Assembly (NCBI GenBank): GCA_003644265.1
Contig: QNBX01000090.1
Location: 1-18,305 of the forward strand
DNA from: Planctomycetota bacterium
Lineage (GTDB): Bacteria > Planctomycetota > B15-G4
Direction of reading: 5' to 3'
DNA: 18,305 nt
Below the pieces are notes generated by a model. That model saw only the letters and a list, made by a program, of their open reading frames with translations. It had not been told where the DNA came from and made no database searches. A program made the translations under genes and the position numbers. Of the stretch, positions 7,301-14,778 are shown piece by piece. The first letter of the stretch is position 1. Each line of letters begins with the position of its first letter.

Positions 7301-9655
7301 GGGCACGGCACCGTCGGACACGCGCAGCAGCAGCTCGCCGTCCTTCAGCATGATCAGCACGCGGTCCTCGAGCTCGGCCGCGCCGGCGTCGAACAGCACG
7401 AGTTCCTGGTCGAGGTCCTGGAACGTGACCCAGAAGGAGACCGTGAAGGGCCGGGGGCGGCCGTCGCTGGGCAGCACCAGCGACGGTTCGGTGCCGCTGG
7501 TGGCGAGCCGCAGCGGCCCCTGGTCAAAGTGCCAACCCGCGGGCGTCGCGCCGGTGAGGCCGTCGACGCCCTCGTCAAAATGCAGCGTGCCCGCGAGCTG
7601 CGAGCGCGCCGGCGCCGGGCTCAGATACGACCACCCGTCGGACGTCGAGGGCCCGGCGCGGCCGCCCAGCAGGCTGCCCGCGCGGTCCACCGGCTGGAGT
7701 CCCAGCGCCAGCGCTCCGGTCACATCGCGGTCGATCAGCGCCCGCTCACCGCCCGGGCGCCGCGCTGCCAGCTCTTCGAGCGTGGCCACCGAGCCCAGCC
7801 CCGGCCCGCTGGCCACCAGGTTGGGGTAGCTCAGCCAGCCCGAGACGCCCGAACCGCGGGACGCCGCCGCCTCGAAGTCCGCCTGGGTCGAGAGCACCTG
7901 CGCCGTCTGCCCGCCCGGCGCCACCGAGACCACCTCGGACTGGTGGCTGCGGGCCAGCTCGCGGCCGTTGGGTTGCTGCTCGCTGCTGGCCGCGGTGAGT
8001 GAGAAGACGCCGTCGCTGGCGTAGGTGAAGGGCGCCGTCCCGCCCACGATGCGCACGTCGTGGGGGTCAACGGCGTTCATCAGGATCACGTCGCGCTGCT
8101 CGGGCAGCAGGATGGTGTCCGCCACCGCCCCCACCAGCAACGCGCGCAGGTCCCCGTGGCTGCCCGGCTGCGCCTCGTGGATGCGTCGGGCCAGCTCCTG
8201 CGCCAGGGGCCAGCCGATGCGCAGGCTGCCGCGACGGCTGGTGCTGGTCGCCAGGGCCATGGCCAACTCGGACGACTTGAGCTCGCCCGGGCGCAGCTTG
8301 AGGCGCTCGATGGTGGCGCTGGCCGCCTGCAGATCCGCGCGGCTGAACAGCTGCGTCTCCAGCGGCTGCTCGGCGGCCCGGGCCCACTTGCCCGGCTCCA
8401 GCCCCGGCGGCAGGCTGTTGATCAGCAGCGCCAGGTGCACCGCCTCGAGGTCGGTGATCACATCCGTCACCGGCTGCTGCCCGAGCCCGGCCAGCAGCGC
8501 CTCCAACACAGCCAGCGGCGCCGTGTTCAGGTTGACCGGCACCGGCGCCAGGGCGCAGAGCTCGCCGTCGTCCAGCCAGTCGCTGCCCAGCACGCCCTCC
8601 AGCAGGGTGATGCGCATGGAGCCGGTCCAGGGCACGGCCGCCGTGACCAGGTCGTAGTGCACGCGCCCGGCGCCGTTGCGCAGGCGCACCAGCGTGCCCG
8701 GGCCGCAGCGCAGCCCGCCGCGGATCAGCAGGTCGCTGGAGCCGTCGGGCTGGGGCTGGACGCTGAGCACGCGCTCGCCGCGCCGCCAGACCGGGGCGCC
8801 GCCGTGCACCGTCAGCAAGGGCGCCACCCGGCGCAGGGTGTCCTGATCGTAGGCCAGCTCGCTGAAGAGCGCGATCTGCTTCAGACCGTCGAGGCGCGCG
8901 AAGGGCTCAAAGACCCCCGGCCGGATGCGCCATGCCCGCTGCAGCAGCAGCACGAGGCGCGCGTCCAGCACCTCGGTCCCGGCCGGGTGCGCGGCGGCCA
9001 CCGAGCGCTCCAGGTTGGCGCTGGGATAGCCGCGCCGCAGCTCCTCCAGGGTGCGCGCGGTGGTCAGCTCGTAGAGCACCTGCTCGCGGCCCACCAGGGC
9101 CAGGCCGCGCTGACCAAAGCCCTTGGTGGACGCCACCGCCAGCACGCCGGAGCTCTCCGTGGCCGCCGCGCTGAGCAGCGTGCGGCCCCCCAACAGGTTG
9201 CCCAGCAGCGCCGGCGTGGCGCGGGCCAGGTCCACCTTGCCCTGCTCGTCGACGATGGCCACCGAGCGGATGGCGCCCTGCGGATCCCGGGGCAGCAGGT
9301 CCGCGAAGCGCTGCTCGAGGTCATCCGGCATCAGCTCCTCGGCGCTGTCGTGCAGCGGGGTCAGGACGTCCAGGAACGGGTGCGTCTCTTCGAGCTGCCG
9401 ACGCGCGGCGGCCAGGGCCACGCCGGCGCCGCTGCGGCTGGTCTCACGCCGCAGCGCCAGCAGCGCGCTGCTCTCCAGGTTGCGCATGGAGAGCGCGAAG
9501 GGTGTGGCGATCATGGCCAGGGCCACCAGCACCACGATCACGGTCACCAGCGCCAGGCCGCGCTGGCCGCGAGGGACCGCGCCCCCCGCGACGCCGGCTC
9601 GCACACGCGCCACGGCGCCGGCGCTGCCGCGAACGGACCGACCGGGGCGCATCAT
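4364..9655 (-). CDS. gspK: Giant GspK-like minor pseudopilin with LamG domain and repeat modules
   Basis: 1763 residues; GspK is usually about 300-350. The start ATG (ATGATG) overlaps the gspH stop. A long basic leader ends at QRG|LALVTVIVVLVALAMIA; Glu at +5 is replaced by Thr, as is normal for GspK. The K core follows: VAIVDEQGKVDLARA near 132-146, and the helix-hairpin-like VNLNTAPLAVLEALLAGL near 374-391. A second region near 522-557 (VILMNAVDP ... DGVFSLTAAS) probably closes the core. About 1180 further residues have no counterpart in ordinary GspK. They include a LamG-type sandwich at about 685-855 (FTVSFWVTFQDLDQELVLFD, then LALFVDG). They also include copies of a small module, GxE-x2-Y...RG..GT....H, near 872-940, 1478-1537 and 1553-1620, with weaker ones near 165-232 and 1003-1090. 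GspK caps the pseudopilus in known systems, so this extension would sit at the tip. Confidence 0.85.
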   Translation of the reverse strand: MMRPGRSVRGSAGAVARVRAGVAGGAVPRGQRGLALVTVIVVLVALAMIATPFALSMRNLESSALLALRRETSRSGAGVALAAARRQLEETHPFLDVLTPLHDSAEELMPDDLEQRFADLLPRDPQGAIRSVAIVDEQGKVDLARATPALLGNLLGGRTLLSAAATESSGVLAVASTKGFGQRGLALVGREQVLYELTTARTLEELRRGYPSANLERSVAAAHPAGTEVLDARLVLLLQRAWRIRPGVFEPFARLDGLKQIALFSELAYDQDTLRRVAPLLTVHGGAPVWRRGERVLSVQPQPDGSSDLLIRGGLRCGPGTLVRLRNGAGRVHYDLVTAAVPWTGSMRITLLEGVLGSDWLDDGELCALAPVPVNLNTAPLAVLEALLAGLGQQPVTDVITDLEAVHLALLINSLPPGLEPGKWARAAEQPLETQLFSRADLQAASATIERLKLRPGELKSSELAMALATSTSRRGSLRIGWPLAQELARRIHEAQPGSHGDLRALLVGAVADTILLPEQRDVILMNAVDPHDVRIVGGTAPFTYASDGVFSLTAASSEQQPNGRELARSHQSEVVSVAPGGQTAQVLSTQADFEAAASRGSGVSGWLSYPNLVASGPGLGSVATLEELAARRPGGERALIDRDVTGALALGLQPVDRAGSLLGGRAGPSTSDGWSYLSPAPARSQLAGTLHFDEGVDGLTGATPAGWHFDQGPLRLATSGTEPSLVLPSDGRPRPFTVSFWVTFQDLDQELVLFDAGAAELEDRVLIMLKDGELLLRVSDGAVPDLRDDSLPGGLPPAGEIRYGFDDGLELLTDVPYHVAAYVGGSRSSQLALFVDGFARGKRSLVTHLLEDLGSAAGPIMGSTSGQGLTRLLVESTAGFPERGALRVGEEVMEYTSRSSDEFVLAAAGTSDPFGGRGRRGTFASDHKASELVELVGYTRPLGARVALLGNGTLRGELSAFNLGQLDPARLTDEIEIEPQLAAGGTLNEPWAMGTGLAPNASTIPVLAADGSPADEGLFQSGGGYAIIFCDYGDTELVGQVITAPFGFGEWIIPPNTINGEWIGGAEIIKYDSYAAGQLSGVSRGDSGGIPESIGGSDASPLDGAPQDWVSGARTSWNDPRAFLTDFDSHLVSELSLPDVPRVLVIPVSVAVDDATDLYEGFHPGPGAASQLLQVGLDFPEGGGGTEWLRFNTVTADAFVRDDLDAVDDMLRLLSEEGMGAWDPNVLVDQGALDALSDALEFRAQAGTPTGDHPTGEQVLPVIPFGGWGVDQPEAVLGVPGRHDFVTLMDPAGQRDWNEINHAVLQDPDWSSYALVGMRGPINIDVERSDRGEDSNTILDELDIEASRLEGGAGARVMEQRGLADEASLRDVLRPYALDSRKLVRLMSGPSGELPSLAPGALHLGEDFNHRRSPGSAVIDELRLHVAGPPGLLLPPVARYLLEFELAFEEERALTLRVNQLLLPHARLGGSLLGADQLEVLSELPSAGGLLLIGEEIVAYAGLDPVETGAVFLVGRGLYGTRRAHHAASSPVTPLLFWPVTPLAANLGLDDGELMLADPTLFPAQGGLLLVGEELIGYDELLDEALAMPLRPGRRGAGLLRGRFGTQAQSHRAGSMVRWTPTRFHDAALLGDDVPAAEALSLCLRAPGAFHSSVVLKVELPDPLVQLIGRVVLDGDGSYHDELEGHPGVFGLSPSSDSIGLWQAFIGRRADRLELVLAAAWSPGAFDPRSGRSNAWKLAPRVTDVVVTRVQPTLVLEHEEWR

Positions 9656-10695
9656 GGCCGCGCCTCCAGATCCTCGCGCGTGACCACCGTGCCCAGCAGG
9701 CCCAGCTCCACGCCGGAGAGCCGCAGCGGCTCGCCGAAAGCGATCGTGATCAGCTCCGGTGTGCGGTGAAAGGCCGGGTCGAGGCGCCCGCGCTGATCCA
9801 GGCGCAGGGTGCGTTCGACGCCCTGCAGCACGACCTCGTCCGGCAGCAGGGACGGCTCCCCCGCCACCACCGACAGCAGGCGCAGCGCGTCCAGGTCGCC
9901 GCTGTAGGACGTCGGCGGCGTGCCCGTGGTGAGCGCCACGCGCGGGTTGCTGGCCAGCAGCAGGGGCTGCCCCAGCAGCAGGTCCTCGCCCAGGCGCACG
10001 CCGTCCACCCGCACCGACAGGGAGCGCGAGTCGTACAGCACCGTCACGCGCGTGAAGGCATCAGGCGGCAGGGACACGCCCGACAGCTCGTGCTTGAGCT
10101 GCTCGACGCGGTCCTGCACGCGCAGCTGCAGCGTGACCACCAGCGTGTCGGCGCCGCTCAGCGACAGCGACCACAGACCACGCCGCTCCAGGATGGTCAT
10201 GGGGCGCGGCTCGTCCGCTGGGCGCAGGTACACGTCGACGCCAAAGCCGTGGGGCGAGTCGAACGCCGGCGGCGGGCTCGGCAACGTCAGCAGCGAGCCG
10301 CCCTCCAGGCGCAGCGCCGAACCGATCACGCCGTCGCGCACCAGGCTGGCCGGGTCGTACACCGCCGGCAACGGCCAGCCCGTGCCGGCGTCATCCTCGA
10401 ACTGCCAGTTGCCCACGCTGCGCAGGCCGTAGCTGGCGATGGCGTTCTGCTCGGGCAGCAGCGTGACGCTGGCCGGCGCGCCCTCGCCGCGGGCAAACAG
10501 CGCGGCGCCGCGCACGGCCTCGGTGATGCGCGACAGGGCCAGCCGGTCGGGGCGCGCCAGACGCTTGAAGGCGCCCACGCCGATGCCGAACAGCACGGCC
10601 AGGATCGTCATCACGACGATCAGCTCGAGCAGCGTGACGGCGCGCTCGGCGCCCGCGCGCTCACGGCCCGAGGCGGGAGATCTCGTAGTTGGCAA
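9652..10695 (-). CDS. gspH: GspH-like pseudopilin with a LamG domain nested in its fold
   Basis: 347 residues. The start chosen is TTG at 10695-10693, preceded by GAGGA five bases upstream and lying within the end of gspG (35-nt overlap). The only in-frame ATG is well upstream in gspG and would give an implausible leader. The prepilin segment is RAVTLLELIVVMTILAVLFG, with Glu at +5 but Ala instead of Gly at -1 and Val at +1. Residues about 52-95 follow GspH (ITEAVRGAALFARGEGAPAS...). Residues about 97-276 are a textbook LamG sandwich: WQFEDDAG, GSALRLEGGSLLTLPSP, GFGVDVYLRPADEPRPMTI, then SLSVRVDG and SGDLDALRLL. Residues about 287-340 return to the GspH C-terminal sheet (TLRLDQRGRLDP ... ELITIAFG ... 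VELGLLGTVV). GspH is the subunit between shaft and tip. LamG domains often bind carbohydrate or protein ligands, but the ligand here is unknown. Confidence 0.8.
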   Translation of the reverse strand: MPTTRSPASGRERAGAERAVTLLELIVVMTILAVLFGIGVGAFKRLARPDRLALSRITEAVRGAALFARGEGAPASVTLLPEQNAIASYGLRSVGNWQFEDDAGTGWPLPAVYDPASLVRDGVIGSALRLEGGSLLTLPSPPPAFDSPHGFGVDVYLRPADEPRPMTILERRGLWSLSLSGADTLVVTLQLRVQDRVEQLKHELSGVSLPPDAFTRVTVLYDSRSLSVRVDGVRLGEDLLLGQPLLLASNPRVALTTGTPPTSYSGDLDALRLLSVVAGEPSLLPDEVVLQGVERTLRLDQRGRLDPAFHRTPELITIAFGEPLRLSGVELGLLGTVVTREDLEARP

Positions 10696-11335
10696 GGTCG
10701 TCCTCGGTGTCCAACAACCCGTCGGGGCCGGCCGACAGGATCTGGTAGCTCTCGAAGTGGTGGAAGGCACCGGTGAGCTCATTGGTGGCCGCGCGCGCCT
10801 CGACGTCCTCGGCCAGGCTGCCGTCGGAGAGGCGCACCACGAAGCTGCGCTCGTAGTCGGACTGCACGATGTAGACGAAGGGGTTGTCCCACGGGTCGAG
10901 CACCTCGAGCAGGGCGCTGGTGCCGTCGAGCGCGCGCAGCATGCCCGAGCTGTCGTCGTCGCTGTTGCCGAGCGTGCGTTCATCGGGGCGTAGCCCGGCG
11001 TAGCGCTCATCGCGCAGGGCCGCCACCAGGGCCTCGATGCCCTGGTTGACCTCGTTGCTGGCGTCCTTCACGCCCACCTCGACCAGCCGACTGGGCGGAA
11101 AGTCGCCCTGGCGCTCGGCGTAGCTCTCGCAGCGCAGCGCGAGGTTCTGGATGCGCGACTTGCAGTCGCTGATGCGGCCGGTCTCGCGGTACTTGCCGAT
11201 GGCGAAGGCCGAGAGCCCCATCAGCAGCCCGATGATGCTGATCACCACCAGGATCTCGATCAATGAGAAACCGGCCGGAGCTCGTGAGGAGGCGCGCATG
11301 GGCACCAGCGTACGGCATGCCCGCGGGGCCCGCAT
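10661..11335 (-). CDS. gspG: Major pseudopilin GspG
   Basis: 224 residues from the ATG at 11335-11333, which overlaps the upstream stop as TGATG. An internal ATG at 11299 gives a shorter leader (212 residues) and is an equally reasonable start. The prepilin site is APAG|FSLIEILVVISIIGLLMGL, with Gly -1, Phe +1 and Glu +5. GspG hallmarks follow: ISDCKSRIQNLALRCESYAERQGDFPPS, then LDPWDNPFVYI (family DPWGNPY), and the C-terminal loop ILSAGPDGLLDTEDDLANY. That loop matches the S.G.DG...DD calcium-binding loop of GspG. GspG polymerises into the pseudopilus shaft. It is longer than usual (about 140 residues), with extra sequence before DPWDNP (about 90-150) and between VRLSDG and the calcium loop. 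A Cys pair in the first helix region is unusual. Confidence 0.9.
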   Translation of the reverse strand: MRAPRACRTLVPMRASSRAPAGFSLIEILVVISIIGLLMGLSAFAIGKYRETGRISDCKSRIQNLALRCESYAERQGDFPPSRLVEVGVKDASNEVNQGIEALVAALRDERYAGLRPDERTLGNSDDDSSGMLRALDGTSALLEVLDPWDNPFVYIVQSDYERSFVVRLSDGSLAEDVEARAATNELTGAFHHFESYQILSAGPDGLLDTEDDLANYEISRLGP

Positions 11336-14007
11336 CAAGGCAGCTGCACGATCCGCACCAGGTCGACCACCACGTCCGTGGCGCGCCCGGGCGCTGCCTC
11401 AGCCCACACATCGATGAACAGGTTGTTGCGCGACAGATCGCGCATGGACTTGAGCGTCACCGGCTCGCCCACGCGCTGACCGTCGATCAGGAAGCTGAAG
11501 CTGCCGTTGACGGCGTCGACCCGCTCGATACCCAACACCACCCGCGACCCGGGCGCCACACGCACCCCGCTGGAGACGCCGTCCAGCAGCTTGGTCTCGA
11601 AGTTGTCGAGGGCCGAGAGGCGCACCTGGCCGCTGGCGTCCACCCAGATCTCCAGACGCCCCTTGGGCAGCCGTCCCAGCGAGCCCTTGACCTGCCGATG
11701 CGTCACCGACAGACCGAAGCGCGAGTCGCCGGGTCCCGAGGCGGCCATGGCGGCCTCCACCGACACCACCACGCGGCCCTCCACGGAGCGCGAGAGGCCC
11801 GGCCGCTCGTCCTCGCGCGGCTTCTCCATGCGACCGGCGATGGACACGCCCGCCGCCGCCAGCAGCACGCGCGGGCTGCCGTCCCACTGATTCTCGGTCC
11901 AGCCGTTCTGGATGCTGTTGCGCCCGAAGCCGTCGACCCACTGACGCTTGGACAGGTTGTCGCGGATGGCCACGGCCTGGGCCGCCGCGAACACGGCCTG
12001 GCTGTGCTCGGCCTGGCCCGCGTAGGCCCGCTCGACCTCGTCGAAGTGGTCCAACGCGGCCTCGGCGTCGCCGAGCCGGTAGCGCGCCACGCCAAGAGCG
12101 TTGTGAGCCCCGGCGGCGCCGCTGGAGATGGCCTGCTCCAGGCGATCCACCGCGCCCAGCAGGTCGCCCTCCTTCAGATGGGTGATGCCGAGCAACCACA
12201 GCACCTGCCCGTCCGACGCGGCAAAGCGCAGCGCCTCGCGCAGGTAGCCGTTGGCCGCCAGGGCCTCGTCCGAGAGCAGCGAGGCCAGGCCCAGTTCGGC
12301 CAGCAGCAACAGGTCGGCGCCGCCCAGACGCAGCGCGCGGCGCAGGGTCGTGTGGGCCGTCTCCGGGTCGCCGGACCAGCGCTGCAGGCGACCCAGGCGG
12401 TAGAGCGCGTCGGGGTCGTCGGGCACCAGCGCGAGGGCCTCGTCGTAGAGGTCCCGTGCGCGGGTCATACGGCGGGCATCCTCGTGCAGCACGGCCAGGG
12501 CCAGGGTGGGCCGCAGCGCTTGCCAGGGCTCGGCGTCGCGCGCCCGCTCCAGCAGCCGCAACGCGCCGGCCCCGTCGCCCAGACGCCAGGCCGCCAGCCC
12601 GGCGGCGGTGAGCAACGCGGCGCTGTCGGGACGCAGCACCAGGGCGCTGCCGAAGGCGTCTGCGGCCGCCTTGTAGTCGCCGTCCACCGCCCGAACGGCC
12701 CCCAACAGGCGCAGGGCCTTGACGTTGTCCGGGTCCTGCACCAGCACGCGGTCGGCCTCGCGACGCGCGTCCTGGCTGCGACCCAGGGCCAGCAGACTGA
12801 CACCGCGGGCCAGGTCCGCGGCGCGCTCCTGCCGCTCGGCGAAGGGCGGGCTGAAGCGCAGGTGGCCCACGCTGATGCGCTCAAAGGCGCGCAGCGCGCC
12901 CGGGTGATCGCCTTCGTCCGCCGCCAACAGCCCCTGGACCAGAAACACCTCGGCCGCGGTGTTGCTCACAGCAAGCGCTGCCTGAACCAGGGACTGGGCA
13001 CGCCCGGAGAGCCCCAGGCGGCGGGCCAGCAGGGCGTGATCCGACAGCAGCGGCGCATCGCTGAAGCCGCGCGCCTCGGTGTCGGCGTACACCGACAGCT
13101 GGCCCTCCAGGTCGTTGGCCGCGCGCCGCACCACCGCCAGCAAGCGCGCGGCGCCCGGGTCGCTGGGCGAGTTGTCCCACGCCAGCTGCGCCTCCTGCTC
13201 GGCGAAGGCCACGGCCTGCTCGTGCTGATCGGCGACGGCCAACATCTCCAAGGCCAGCTCGGTGCGCGCGCGCACGGAACCGGAGCCCTGCCCCAGCGCC
13301 CGGCTGCGCTGGTGGTAGAGGTTCTCGAAGGTGCGCGCCAGGCCGAACTCGAGCACCTCGATCCGCTCCATCTCGAGCGGCAGGCCCAGCGGCCGGCCGT
13401 TGCGCGTCGTGATCTGCTGGAAGGTGACGGCCTCCCCCAGGCGCGACTTCAGACCGTAGATGTCGTCGTTCAGGATCCGGCCGTAGGTGCGACGGGTCGA
13501 GCCGGCCCGCACGATCCAGTCGTACAGGTCGTCGAAGTTCTGCTGCTCGTCGGGGCTCGCCAACGCGGACGACTGCTCGCCCACGGCGAAGCCGCCGTCC
13601 AGGTCGTCTGCGCTCGACTCGGGTGCGTCGCCCGGCGTCTGCTCGGGCAGCTCCAGCGCCCCGAAGTCCTGGGCCGGCAGGCGGTACGCCATGGGGTCCG
13701 CCACGCCGGGATCGATGGCCGGCAGCCGGATGTCCACCAGCGGCAGCGGCGGCGCGGGCAGGTCGAGCACGTCCAGCGGCAGCAGCTCGCGCGGCGGCGC
13801 GAAGGCGCCCTCGCGGCGAGCCCCCGACGCGCCGACCTCGCGCCCGCCGAGGCTCACGCTCGCCGGCAGGGTCAGCTCGGTCGCGGGCAGCACCGCGGGG
13901 GCCGAGACGCGGGCCCGCACGTAGCCCGCCTGCAGCTTGTCGAAGGTCAAGAACGCCACCAAGGCGGCCACCACGATGAACAGGAGCTGTTCGCGACGTT
14001 CGCGCAT
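11335..14007 (-). CDS. Membrane-anchored TPR protein with C-terminal LamG-like beta sandwich
   Basis: 890 residues, with ATG 2 nt after the pilO/gspM-like stop (TAG CC ATG). Residues 8-22 are a membrane anchor (LLFIVVAALVAFLTF). Residues about 60-130 are Pro/Leu-rich and probably extended across the periplasm. Residues about 145-660 are helical with many TPR units, for example around VLVQDPDNVKALRLLGAV, ALALVPDDPDALYRLGRL and NALGVARYRLGDAEAALDHF. The last 200 residues (from about 691) are a beta sandwich of LamG/concanavalin type: RFGLSVTHRQ, GRLEIWVDASGQVRLSALDN, SFSFLIDGQRVGEP and a final VVVDLVRIV strand. TPR proteins commonly act as assembly platforms, such as PilF in type IV pili. Its place between the inner-membrane platform genes and gspG, where pilP or gspC-like genes might be expected, suggests a periplasmic connector or docking protein. 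This is inference; no matching characterised protein is recalled. Confidence 0.8.
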   Translation of the reverse strand: MRERREQLLFIVVAALVAFLTFDKLQAGYVRARVSAPAVLPATELTLPASVSLGGREVGASGARREGAFAPPRELLPLDVLDLPAPPLPLVDIRLPAIDPGVADPMAYRLPAQDFGALELPEQTPGDAPESSADDLDGGFAVGEQSSALASPDEQQNFDDLYDWIVRAGSTRRTYGRILNDDIYGLKSRLGEAVTFQQITTRNGRPLGLPLEMERIEVLEFGLARTFENLYHQRSRALGQGSGSVRARTELALEMLAVADQHEQAVAFAEQEAQLAWDNSPSDPGAARLLAVVRRAANDLEGQLSVYADTEARGFSDAPLLSDHALLARRLGLSGRAQSLVQAALAVSNTAAEVFLVQGLLAADEGDHPGALRAFERISVGHLRFSPPFAERQERAADLARGVSLLALGRSQDARREADRVLVQDPDNVKALRLLGAVRAVDGDYKAAADAFGSALVLRPDSAALLTAAGLAAWRLGDGAGALRLLERARDAEPWQALRPTLALAVLHEDARRMTRARDLYDEALALVPDDPDALYRLGRLQRWSGDPETAHTTLRRALRLGGADLLLLAELGLASLLSDEALAANGYLREALRFAASDGQVLWLLGITHLKEGDLLGAVDRLEQAISSGAAGAHNALGVARYRLGDAEAALDHFDEVERAYAGQAEHSQAVFAAAQAVAIRDNLSKRQWVDGFGRNSIQNGWTENQWDGSPRVLLAAAGVSIAGRMEKPREDERPGLSRSVEGRVVVSVEAAMAASGPGDSRFGLSVTHRQVKGSLGRLPKGRLEIWVDASGQVRLSALDNFETKLLDGVSSGVRVAPGSRVVLGIERVDAVNGSFSFLIDGQRVGEPVTLKSMRDLSRNNLFIDVWAEAAPGRATDVVVDLVRIVQLP

Positions 14008-14009
14008 GG

Positions 14010-14777
14010 CTAGTCGAGCACCTCCAGTTCGGTGAGCTGCTCGCGGTCGAGGCTCACGGCCGCCACCGTCATGCGGCAACTCACCAGCGTGCCGTCGTCG
14101 TTCTGGGCCTCGATGCGCACCTCGTCGAGGGCCAGCCAGGGCTCACCCGAGACCACCGCGCGCAGGGTCTCGTGCACCGAGCGCGGGCTGCCGTGCAGCT
14201 CGAACTCGACCGCGTGCGTGCGCACCAGCTCGCCCCCCTTGGCGCGCCGACGGGGCCCCTTGGGCAGCCGGATGGAGTCGACCGCGGCCACGTCGGCGGC
14301 CAGCGCCGAGGAGACCACCCGCTGCACCACGTGCAGGGCGCGCAGGGCGTCGCGCACCTCCTCCAGGCCGGTGGGGTTGGGTACGGGCATGCCCAGGTCG
14401 AGCGGCACCGACTTGCCGATGAAGCGCGCGCCCTGCACCAGATTCTGCTGCTCGCGGCGCAGCACCTGGATGTAGGCCAGGTCTGCCGAGGCGCCCTCGG
14501 GCACGGAGAATTCCTGCGGCTGGGTGTAGCTGATGCGCGGCAGCAGCTCCGCCAGCGTGTCGCGCAGCTCGGTGCGCTGGGCGCTGGCGCGCGACATGGC
14601 CGCCGGATCGGGGCGACTGCCGGCCTCGCCCCCGCGCACCAGCTTGCGCTGCACCAGCGCCACCGCGCGCGCGCCGCCCTCGTCGTCGAAGATGGAGCCC
14701 AGCACGGCGCGCCCCACAAACAGGAACACCAGCACGGCCAGTCCGGTGAGGGCGATGCGTCGGACGTCCTGGTCCAT
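14010..14777 (-). CDS. PilO/GspM-like inner-membrane platform protein
   Basis: 255 residues, with ATG one base after the stop of the PilM-PilN fusion (TGA C ATG). A short basic cytoplasmic start is followed by a transmembrane helix at about residues 8-28 (IALTGLAVLVFLFVGRAVLG). A helical, probably coiled-coil part follows (about 60-175, e.g. LAYIQVLRREQQNLVQGARF). The C-terminal part is alpha/beta: THAVEFELHGSPRSVHETLRAVVSGEPWLALDEVRIEA, and then CRMTVAAVSL. This pattern (VEFELHG, a helix, then a strand) matches the ferredoxin-like domain of PilO/GspM. The protein would pair with the PilN half of the upstream protein at the inner membrane. Sequence conservation in this family is weak, so the call rests on architecture and gene order. 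Confidence 0.75.
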   Translation of the reverse strand: MDQDVRRIALTGLAVLVFLFVGRAVLGSIFDDEGGARAVALVQRKLVRGGEAGSRPDPAAMSRASAQRTELRDTLAELLPRISYTQPQEFSVPEGASADLAYIQVLRREQQNLVQGARFIGKSVPLDLGMPVPNPTGLEEVRDALRALHVVQRVVSSALAADVAAVDSIRLPKGPRRRAKGGELVRTHAVEFELHGSPRSVHETLRAVVSGEPWLALDEVRIEAQNDDGTLVSCRMTVAAVSLDREQLTELEVLD

Positions 14778-14778
14778 G

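Noticed and set aside
4379..8002. A 1207-codon open frame on the plus strand opposite the GspK-like gene
   Set aside because: Its product is low-complexity and rich in His, Gln, Arg, Ala and Gly, typical of the antisense of a GC-rich gene. The minus strand has recognisable domains and coupled starts.
9652..11010. GspH start at an upstream in-frame ATG or at 11010
   Set aside because: This would add roughly 50 or more residues translated from within gspG, out of its frame, before the prepilin helix. The TTG with GAGGA gives a sensible leader.
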